Assembly (NCBI GenBank): GCA_002439285.1
Contig: DJTQ01000106.1
Coordinates: forward strand, 1-7,222
From: Paenibacillaceae bacterium UBA6304
GTDB taxonomy: Bacteria > Bacillota > Bacilli > Paenibacillales > Paenibacillaceae
Direction: 5' to 3'
Length of the DNA stretch: 7,222 nt
Below the pieces are notes generated by a model. The model saw only the letters and a program-made list of their open reading frames with translations, was not told the DNA's origin and did no database searches. A program made the position numbers and the translations under genes. Shown in pieces: positions 1 through 5,453 of this stretch; positions within the stretch are counted from its first letter, which is position 1; each line of letters opens with the position of its first letter.

Positions 1-135
1 AGCAAGGTGATCAGCAGGATGCAGGCCATTTGGCGAGTTGTATTCTCGCAGGTTCTGTCTAGATTGCCTAAATTCCATAAAAATACAAAAAAATGGGATG
101 AAACAAAAATTATTGCACCTTTTCACCTCTTTCTT

Positions 136-164
136 TTGTTCGATAGAATAGAAGTGTCTATCAT
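136..164 (+). promoter_or_regulatory. Candidate sigma-A promoter of the glucanase gene, with inverted repeat in the spacer
   Basis: A possible -35 element TTGTTC (136-141, three of six consensus bases) is followed by exactly 17 bases and a good -10 element TATCAT (159-164, five of six). The spacer holds a perfect 6-bp inverted repeat, GATAGA (142-147) and TCTATC (157-162), whose right half runs into the -10. This is where a repressor would block polymerase. The stretch at about 77-115 is rich in A and T and could act as an UP element. Transcription would start near 171, giving a leader of about 65 bases before the ATG at 237. The -35 is weak, so the promoter may need an activator or may be misplaced. 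Confidence 0.42.
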
Positions 165-222
165 CCCTGTCTTCGTCAGAATGTCGTCGGTCGTTTATTT
201 TGCTTCTACTCACTAATTTATT

Positions 223-231
223 GAGGGAGGG
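223..231 (+). promoter_or_regulatory. Ribosome binding site of the glucanase gene
   Basis: GAGGGAGGG ends five bases before the ATG at 237. It is a strong purine-rich Shine-Dalgarno sequence and fixes the start of the glucanase at the methionine that opens a clear signal peptide. Confidence 0.8.
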
Positions 232-236
232 TAATT

Positions 237-2855
237 ATGAAACGATTTAGGCAAAGCGTATGGAGTTTGGTCTTGGCGGCGGTTTTGTTGGTTAGCGTAG
301 GACTTATGCCCGCAGCGAAGGTACAGGCAGATGGGGAAGCAACTCTGGCAGCAACGACAATTACTTCTATGTCTTACTTTTCCACAGCGGATGGACCCGT
401 CATCTCCAAGTCAGGGGTTGGACAAGCCAGTTACGGGTTTGTCATGCCGATCTTCAACGGCGGTTCCGCTACCTGGGCAGATGTCTCGGGGGATTTGGGC
501 GTCAAGGTTAAGGTGAATGGCAACTGGGTCGATATCGATAGTGCCGGCGGCTATGTCTATAACCAAAACTGGGGGCACTGGAACGACGGCGGTGTAAACG
601 GCTATTGGTTTATCCTTTCCGCAACGACAGAGATTCAACTGTATTCCAAGGCGAATGCGGTTACACTGAATTACACACTTCAATTTCAAAACCTGAATAA
701 AACCACGATCACGGCGATGACGCCAACACAAGGACCGCAGATTACCGCGGGCTTTACAGGCGGAGCTGGCTTTACGTACCCTATCTTTAACAATGATCCG
801 GCAATTACCTATGCCGCCGTTGCGGACGACTTGAAGGTGTTCGTAAAACCGGTAAACAGCAGCACATGGATTGACATCGACAATAATGCGGCCAGCGGCT
901 GGATCTATGACAGCAATTTCGGTCAATTCACCGACGGCGGCGGAGGCTATTGGTTTACGGTAACGGAGTCTATCAATGTAAAATTGCAATCGAAGACTTC
1001 TTCAGCCAATGTAATATATACGATCACTTTTAATGAGCCGGTAAGAAATTCATATACCCTTACGCCTTATGAAGGTACGACTTTTACAGCTAATGAGAGC
1101 GGTTCCATAGGAGTGCCGTTGCCTAAGATCGATGGAGGGGCACCTGTAGGCTCCGAGCTAGGGAAGTTTGTATATCAAATTAATATTAACGGCCAATGGG
1201 TTGATATGAACAACTCCGGCCAGAGCAATTTCATTTACTCCGGGAATGGCTACAACAATATGTCGGCGGCCAACCAATGGGGATATTGGGCCGACTATAT
1301 CTACGGATTGTGGTTCCAGCCGATCCAGGTAGATATGCAGATCCGCATCGGCTATCCATTGAATGGGCAGACTGGCGGAAATGTGGGCAGTAATTTCGTC
1401 TACTATAATTTCATAGGCAATCCGAATGCCCCTCGTCCGGATGAGACTGATCAAGAGGATATTTCGATCGGTACCCCGAGCAACCCGGCCATTGAAGGCG
1501 CGACGCTCGTCTGGCAGGATGAATTTAGCGGAAGCCAGCTCGATGCAAGCAAATGGAATTATGAACTGGGTTATTATATCGGCAACGACCCCAACAGTTG
1601 GGGCTGGGGCAATCAGGAGCTGGAGCACTATACGAACAGTGCACAAAATGTATTTTTGCAGAACGGTGTACTAAATATCAGAGCCTTAAACGATCCAAAA
1701 ACGTTCCCGCAGGATCCGAACCGGGTTGCGCAGTACTCCTCGGGCAAGATTAACACCAAGGATCATTTCTCCTTCCAATACGGGAGAGTGGACTTTAGAG
1801 CCAAACTGCCTACAGGCAACGGAATCTGGCCGGCGCTCTGGATGCTCCCCGAAGATGCCGTATATGGCGCATGGGCGGCCTCCGGCGAGATCGATGTGAT
1901 GGAAGCGAGAGGACGCTTGCCCGGCACGACCAGCGGTGCGGTGCATTTTGGCGGCCAATGGCCGGTGAACAAATATATCGCGGGCGAATATCACTTCCCG
2001 CAAGGACAGACCTTTGCCAATGATTATCACGTTTACACCATGATCTGGGAAGAGGACAACTTCAAATGGTATGTGGACGGCAAGTTCTTCTTTAAGGTCA
2101 CCAGAGAACAATGGTATTCCGTTGCGGCCCCGAACAATCCGAACGCTCCTTTTGACCAGCCTTTCTACATCATTATGAACCTGGCGATCGGCGGGCATTT
2201 TGACGGCGGCTTGGCTCCGGACCCTTCGGATATCCCGGCAACCATGCAAGTCGATTATGTGCGTGTATACAATTCAGGCGGCTCGGGAGGTCCGGGCGGC
2301 GAGAACCCGGGGGATGTGTCGGTTACCGGTGTAACTGTAGATCAAACATCTGCACAGATTGAAGTGGATCAGCAGGTACAGTTAAATGCTACTGTAGCTC
2401 CGGCCAATGCGACGAACAAGCAGGTCACTTGGACCGTTTCCAATGCCGGTGTCGCTTCCGTGAATCAGCAAGGGGCGGTGACGGGGCTGGCTCCGGGCAC
2501 GGCAACCGTGACAGTTACGACCGTTGACGGCAATAAAACGGCTTCGAGTACGATTACCGTTGTGCCGAAGGCGCCAACCGAGGTTATCATCGGCGATGAG
2601 GTGCGCGGACTGAAGAAAACCGGCAATAACTTGCTGTTTTATGTAAATGGTGCGACCTTTGCGGATTTGCACTATAAGATAAACAACGGCGTCCAGATGA
2701 ACGTAGCCATGACTCCGGCGGGGAACGGGAATTATACCTATCCCGTAAATAACCTGCAAGCCGGGGATACCGTTGAGTATTTCTTTACCTATAATCCGGG
2801 ACAAGGCGCACTGGATACCCCGCCGCTAACGTATATCCATGGGGTGACCCAGTAA
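237..2855 (+). CDS. Secreted multidomain GH16 endo-beta-1,3-glucanase (laminarinase) with CBM56-like domain
   Basis: This is an 872-residue secreted enzyme predicted to cut internal beta-1,3 bonds in glucans such as laminarin or fungal wall glucan. Residues 1-31 form a Sec signal peptide (basic start, hydrophobic core, V-Q-A before D32). Residues about 40-154, 155-268 and 269-392 are three tandem aromatic-rich repeats that I cannot assign to a named family. Residues about 422-678 are the GH16 domain. They contain GNQELEHYT, WPALWMLP and the catalytic signature E551-I-D553-V-M-E556, where E551 is the expected nucleophile and E556 the acid/base. A Gly-rich linker (about 680-692) leads to a Big_2 Ig-like domain (about 694-776). 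Residues about 782-872 resemble CBM56, a beta-1,3-glucan-binding family. The start is set by the strong site at 223-231, and a terminator follows at 2910. It appears to be transcribed alone. Catalytic residues are intact and no frameshift is visible. Substrate preference within GH16 (1,3 versus mixed 1,3-1,4) is inferred from motif style and the CBM. Confidence 0.93.
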   Translation: MKRFRQSVWSLVLAAVLLVSVGLMPAAKVQADGEATLAATTITSMSYFSTADGPVISKSGVGQASYGFVMPIFNGGSATWADVSGDLGVKVKVNGNWVDIDSAGGYVYNQNWGHWNDGGVNGYWFILSATTEIQLYSKANAVTLNYTLQFQNLNKTTITAMTPTQGPQITAGFTGGAGFTYPIFNNDPAITYAAVADDLKVFVKPVNSSTWIDIDNNAASGWIYDSNFGQFTDGGGGYWFTVTESINVKLQSKTSSANVIYTITFNEPVRNSYTLTPYEGTTFTANESGSIGVPLPKIDGGAPVGSELGKFVYQININGQWVDMNNSGQSNFIYSGNGYNNMSAANQWGYWADYIYGLWFQPIQVDMQIRIGYPLNGQTGGNVGSNFVYYNFIGNPNAPRPDETDQEDISIGTPSNPAIEGATLVWQDEFSGSQLDASKWNYELGYYIGNDPNSWGWGNQELEHYTNSAQNVFLQNGVLNIRALNDPKTFPQDPNRVAQYSSGKINTKDHFSFQYGRVDFRAKLPTGNGIWPALWMLPEDAVYGAWAASGEIDVMEARGRLPGTTSGAVHFGGQWPVNKYIAGEYHFPQGQTFANDYHVYTMIWEEDNFKWYVDGKFFFKVTREQWYSVAAPNNPNAPFDQPFYIIMNLAIGGHFDGGLAPDPSDIPATMQVDYVRVYNSGGSGGPGGENPGDVSVTGVTVDQTSAQIEVDQQVQLNATVAPANATNKQVTWTVSNAGVASVNQQGAVTGLAPGTATVTVTTVDGNKTASSTITVVPKAPTEVIIGDEVRGLKKTGNNLLFYVNGATFADLHYKINNGVQMNVAMTPAGNGNYTYPVNNLQAGDTVEYFFTYNPGQGALDTPPLTYIHGVTQ
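354..1412 (+). repeat. Three tandem copies of an approximately 110-residue aromatic-rich module inside the glucanase
   Basis: Each copy has a W-[VI]-D-[IM] strand (W97, W211 and W321 of the protein, spaced 114 and 110 residues). About ten residues later comes a Y-rich stretch, [VI]-Y-x-x-N, with a Gly/Asp-rich turn that ends in Y-W-F or L-W-F (123-125, 238-240, 358-360). Copies 1 and 2 are close to each other. Copy 3 is more divergent and carries an insertion of several residues around 338-352. The alternating hydrophobic pattern suggests beta-sandwich folds. The exposed Trp and Tyr suggest carbohydrate or cell-wall binding, but this is inference. The repeat is visible at protein level and has diverged at DNA level. 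Confidence 0.8.
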
Positions 2856-2909
2856 CCCAAGGGATGAGTAGAGGATAGGGAAATCCATCTCCGACAATGT
2901 TTAGTTCAA

Positions 2910-2963
2910 ACGGCGGCTTGACCTCGGTACTCCACCGGGGACAAGTCGCCGTGTTTTTGTTTT
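2910..2963 (+). terminator. Rho-independent terminator of the glucanase gene
   Basis: CGGCGGCTTG (2911-2920) pairs with CAAGTCGCCG (2942-2951) with one G-U pair. Above an A-A mismatch, CCTCGGT (2922-2928) pairs with ACCGGGG (2934-2940), leaving the small loop ACTCC. A T-rich run (2952-2963) follows directly. This is a long, strong intrinsic terminator 55 bases after the glucanase stop codon. Confidence 0.9.
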
Positions 2964-2992
2964 GGAAGGCGATAGGTTCCCTTTTCCGGATA

Positions 2993-3021
2993 TTTACCTA
3001 ATGTATCCCCAGGGATATACT
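2993..3021 (+). promoter_or_regulatory. Candidate sigma-A promoter of the lipoprotein gene, with palindrome in the spacer
   Basis: TTTACC (2993-2998, four of six -35 bases) and TATACT (3016-3021, five of six -10 bases) are separated by 17 bases. A perfect palindrome, TATCCC-CA-GGGATA (3004-3017), fills most of the spacer and overlaps the first two bases of the -10. It could be a repressor operator. Transcription would start near 3028, giving a short leader of about 20 bases. The position directly after the glucanase terminator and before the next gene fits a promoter. Confidence 0.55.
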
Positions 3022-3034
3022 GGATGTAGAGAGA

Positions 3035-3042
3035 AGAGGGGG
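3035..3042 (+). promoter_or_regulatory. Ribosome binding site of the lipoprotein gene
   Basis: AGAGGGGG lies four bases before the ATG at 3047, which is slightly close but strong. It favours this start over the in-frame ATG at 3071, which has no Shine-Dalgarno sequence before it. Confidence 0.65.
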
Positions 3043-3046
3043 ATAT

Positions 3047-4162
3047 ATGAATAAACAGAATATTAGCAGTATGAAACAGAAGAAGGTTATACAATGCATT
3101 CTAATCACAATGTTCTCAGTCTTCTTCGTTCTTTCTGGTTGCAAGAGTAATTCCGAGATTAAAAGCCAGGAGAGAATCCCAACAACATCAAACGAAGAAA
3201 TAGTACATAGGACAGAAAATAAACAGAGCGTCATTGAAACCCCAAAAGATGATGCTGTTTCTAAGCTAATTAAAGAAGAAGACATACTTGTAGAAGTTAA
3301 TCATGCGATCCAAGAAAAGTTCGTAAGCATTTCTGAGGCCAAGTACCATGTGGGAGAACCACAGCATTTGGCGAATGGAGATTATACGAAGGATGGCATT
3401 CTTTATATGTTATTCAGTGTCCCTTATACGCTATATGAATATGATGGATCGCCAAGAGAAATTGAGTATGATGTATTTGTAGAAACGGATACATTTGAAG
3501 TATATGAAGCAACTTATAAAACAGAAAGTGGAGAAGCATTAATCAATGATCGATTCACACGCGAAAGCATTATGACCTTGGAAGAGATGTATCGTATTGA
3601 TTTTGAAGAGAAAATTCAATTCCTTGAGGTTTCTGGATATGCTTATGCAGTATCGCCTAACGAAGAGAAAATTGTATACGAGGATTTTGATGGAGTTATC
3701 CGTTTATGGCAAGGGTCTAACCTTGATGAACAATCTGTTTCAATTGGAGATGTTGTTAGTAACTTCGTATGGTCGTCGGACAGTAATAGCCTTTTGATTG
3801 ACCAGGGAACGTCGCCTCTACGAAATGGAACGATCATAACATGGTCAGAGAATGAGATGAGTAACTATGAATTATCTTACGTCGGAAAGTTATATTTCTC
3901 GCCTGAAAGCTCAATGATTGCAGGCATGAAAATAAGTGATAAAGAAAACAAATATAAAGAGGGATTTGATATAGGTAATTGTTTAGATATGGTTGTTTTG
4001 AATTTGAAAACGGGAGAAGAAACGACCTTGTATCAAGGGGAGCCTGATGATAGCTTTGAATATTCAGTAGATGGGTGGATGGATAATCAACGCATTCGTG
4101 CTGATAAAATTGAAATTCTGAACGATGAAAATACCGTAGTTGAGACTTTTCCTATTAAATAA
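3047..4162 (+). CDS. Putative lipoprotein with beta-propeller-like C-terminal half, function unknown
   Basis: This is a 371-residue protein I do not recognise by name. A basic start and hydrophobic segment (about 14-31) end in the lipobox L-S-G-C with C32, so it should be processed by signal peptidase II and tethered to the outer face of the membrane. A polar Ser/Thr/Glu-rich linker follows (about 33-75). The middle (about 78-190) is a mixed, acidic domain rich in Tyr and Glu. From about 198 on there are repeated strand patterns such as Y-A-V-S-P-N-E-E-K-I-V-Y, I-R-L-W, F-V-W-S-S-D-S (240-246) and L-Y-F-S-P-E. These resemble TolB/WD40-type propeller blades, though there are too few for a full propeller. 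The gene is visibly more AT-rich than its neighbours and has its own promoter and terminator, which suggests a separate origin. It may bind a ligand or partner at the cell surface. No catalytic motif was seen. Confidence 0.82.
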   Translation: MNKQNISSMKQKKVIQCILITMFSVFFVLSGCKSNSEIKSQERIPTTSNEEIVHRTENKQSVIETPKDDAVSKLIKEEDILVEVNHAIQEKFVSISEAKYHVGEPQHLANGDYTKDGILYMLFSVPYTLYEYDGSPREIEYDVFVETDTFEVYEATYKTESGEALINDRFTRESIMTLEEMYRIDFEEKIQFLEVSGYAYAVSPNEEKIVYEDFDGVIRLWQGSNLDEQSVSIGDVVSNFVWSSDSNSLLIDQGTSPLRNGTIITWSENEMSNYELSYVGKLYFSPESSMIAGMKISDKENKYKEGFDIGNCLDMVVLNLKTGEETTLYQGEPDDSFEYSVDGWMDNQRIRADKIEILNDENTVVETFPIK

Positions 4163-4165
4163 AGG

Positions 4166-4213
4166 AACAAGAGCCCGGATGCAGAGGGAACGCCTCACAT
4201 CCGGGCTCTTGTT
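4166..4213 (+). terminator. Strong hairpin terminator after the lipoprotein gene, possibly bidirectional
   Basis: A perfect 16-bp stem, AACAAGAGCCCGGATG (4166-4181) with CATCCGGGCTCTTGTT (4198-4213), begins three bases after the stop codon. The 16-base loop contains a further GAGG/CCTC pair. The T-rich stretch after it is broken (TTTGCTCTATTTATG), but the stem is very stable. On the other strand a short T-rich stretch also follows, so it could serve a convergent gene. Confidence 0.82.
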
Positions 4214-4236
4214 TGCTCTATTTATGTTTCTTTTCG

Positions 4237-4314
4237 TTATTCTTTGATCAAACTGGATTTGATGAGCAGCCGGTTTACTTTCGGCAGTTTCCGGGAAATT
4301 GTATTAGCAATTTT
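4237..4314 (-). pseudogene. Possible C-terminal remnant of a lost minus-strand gene
   Basis: Read on the minus strand, 25 sense codons end in TAA (4237-4239). The last 16 residues (LPKVNRLLIKSSLIKE) look like an ordinary basic protein tail with GC-rich codons. The frame is closed just upstream by another stop at 4315-4317, and no start or ribosome binding site is present. The stop faces the hairpin at 4166-4213, as expected for a convergent gene sharing a bidirectional terminator. The parent gene cannot be named, and chance is a real alternative for so short a frame. Confidence 0.25.
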
Positions 4315-4349
4315 TTAGAAGTTCACCTCACCTTTGTGCCTTATCCACA

Positions 4350-4391
4350 CTTCGTATATCAGACGAAGATCTGATATGATTAGCGGTAATC
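4350..4391 (+). promoter_or_regulatory. Overlapping inverted repeats and weak promoter before the sensor operon
   Basis: ATATCAGA (4356-4363) and TCTGATAT (4370-4377) form a perfect 8-bp inverted repeat with a 6-base spacer. CTTCGT (4350-4355) and ACGAAG (4363-4368) form a second, 6-bp pair that interleaves with it. A third small pair, GATTA/TAATC, spans 4378-4391. A good -10-like TATGAT (4375-4380) overlaps the first repeat, but the best -35 (TTCGTA at 4351-4356, 18-base spacing) is poor. The layout fits an operator or activator-dependent promoter for the operon starting at 4446. The exact start of transcription cannot be set from sequence. Confidence 0.35.
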
Positions 4392-4432
4392 TCTCGCAAG
4401 CATAATAAGTAAAACACCTTAAATCGTTCATC

Positions 4433-4439
4433 AGGGGAG
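4433..4439 (+). promoter_or_regulatory. Ribosome binding site of the sugar-binding sensor gene
   Basis: AGGGGAG ends six bases before the ATG at 4446 and supports that start, which opens the N-terminal membrane anchor. Confidence 0.72.
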
Positions 4440-4445
4440 TCAGAT

Positions 4446-5453
4446 ATGTTTAACCGAAAATGGACTTTCACTATAGTATTCATATTTATACTTTTCGCTT
4501 GGCTTACAGGACAGTTCATAATTTCACTGATGAATCTGCACCGTCTTGTGGAACCGCTGCGGGTGAATCCGTCGAGCCCCAACGCTCCAGAATCAAGAAG
4601 AGTAGTGCTGATAGCTCAGGAGCGGGACAATTATTTCTGGCGTGCGATTGAGCGGGGAGCCCGGGAAGCGGCGGAACAAAACGGTATGGAGCTAGCGTAT
4701 ATGGGACCGGACCGGATCAATCCGGAAGAGCAGATCAAGTTGCTGGATAAGGCGATTCTGGTTAAACCGGACGGTATTCTTGTTCAAGGTTTAAATGACC
4801 CTCGGTACGGAGAATTAATCGATAGAGCAGCGGGCCAAGGAATCCCCGTCATTACGGTTGATACCGATGAGCCGGGGGCTGAGCGGCTGGCCTATGTCGG
4901 TACGGATAATGAAGCAGCCGGCAAACAAATGGGTCGTTTGGTGATGGAAGCTTCCGGTCAGCAAGGCAGCATTGGGGTATTGATCGGCAACGCGCAGGCC
5001 GAGAACCAGAAGCTGCGACTGGCCGGATTTCGCTCCGCGATCAGTCGTTATTCCGGGTTCAAAATTATAGAGGTGGCTTCCTCGGAAATTTCCCGGCTTC
5101 AGGCGGCACAGACGGCGGAGGCCATGCTCTTGAATCACCCGGAGATCCGTTACATGGTCGGGTTCAGTTCTATGGACGGCCCAGGTATAGTGGAAGCATC
5201 TGAACGGATCGGAAAGGGTGAACTCCGGATTTTCGCCTTCGATGATCCGTCCGAGACGCTGGAGGCTTTTCAAAATGGTGATATTAGCGCCGTGGTGGTT
5301 CAGCAGCCTGTAGAGATGGGCAAGAAAGCGATCGGACTTTTGGGAGATTATTTCGAGGGATTGCCCACCGCGGATGCGACGTTTACCGAGACAACTGAAT
5401 TGAGAAACGGAACGGTTGCAAAAGAAAACCCGGCTGGGAGTGACCTCCGATGA
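4446..5453 (+). CDS. Membrane-anchored sugar-binding protein of a three-component sensory system (XylFII/RbsB-like)
   Basis: This is a 335-residue protein with a single N-terminal membrane segment (about 6-29) and no lipobox. It should stay anchored with its binding domain outside the cell. Residues about 52-315 match the type I periplasmic sugar-binding fold (Peripla_BP_4, LacI/RbsB class), with VVLIAQERDNYFW (53-65), the hinge-side VITVDTD (to D141), YVGTDN, R191 in R-L-A-G-F, F-D-D-P (D266) and V-V-Q-Q-P (286-288). From family knowledge, the Arg, Asp and Gln at these places commonly contact the sugar. The position that is usually Asn in an N-D-x-M-A-x-G motif appears to be Ser here. The gene overlaps the kinase gene by four bases (ATGA), and no transporter ATPase or permease is present. 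This supports a sensory role over transport, as in XylFII-LytS of Clostridium. The ligand is unknown and may be xylose, ribose or another sugar. Confidence 0.87.
   Translation: MFNRKWTFTIVFIFILFAWLTGQFIISLMNLHRLVEPLRVNPSSPNAPESRRVVLIAQERDNYFWRAIERGAREAAEQNGMELAYMGPDRINPEEQIKLLDKAILVKPDGILVQGLNDPRYGELIDRAAGQGIPVITVDTDEPGAERLAYVGTDNEAAGKQMGRLVMEASGQQGSIGVLIGNAQAENQKLRLAGFRSAISRYSGFKIIEVASSEISRLQAAQTAEAMLLNHPEIRYMVGFSSMDGPGIVEASERIGKGELRIFAFDDPSETLEAFQNGDISAVVVQQPVEMGKKAIGLLGDYFEGLPTADATFTETTELRNGTVAKENPAGSDLR

Noticed and set aside
1..29. Possible minus-strand gene start reading M-A-C-I-L-L-I-T-L off the left edge
   Set aside because: Hydrophobic and tempting, but there is no Shine-Dalgarno sequence at proper spacing before the ATG and too little sequence to judge.
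3..62. Possible 3' end of an upstream plus-strand gene (stop TAG at 60-62)
   Set aside because: Only 19 codons are visible with no recognisable motif and no clear terminator after it, so it cannot be told from chance.
7..216. Open frame of 69 codons starting at GTG 7, ahead of the glucanase
   Set aside because: No Shine-Dalgarno sequence, no recognisable domain, a composition shift midway, and it runs through the candidate promoter.
411..989. Long minus-strand open frame (192 codons) opposite the glucanase repeats
   Set aside because: Antisense shadow of a strongly coding GC-rich gene. It has no ribosome binding site and no domain. The same holds for the minus frames at 1158-1646, 1686-2249 and 2382-2804.
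4418..4432. cre-like (CcpA) site before the sensor operon, around AAATCGTT
   Set aside because: Only the central part fits. Several conserved flanking bases of the cre consensus are missing, including the outer G and C.
4328..4582. Minus-strand open frame of 84 codons at the start of the sensor operon
   Set aside because: It overlaps the membrane anchor of the binding protein and the leader repeats, and shows no motif or ribosome binding site.
4815..5273. Minus-strand open frame of 152 codons inside the binding-protein gene
   Set aside because: Shadow of the conserved binding-protein frame, with no independent support.
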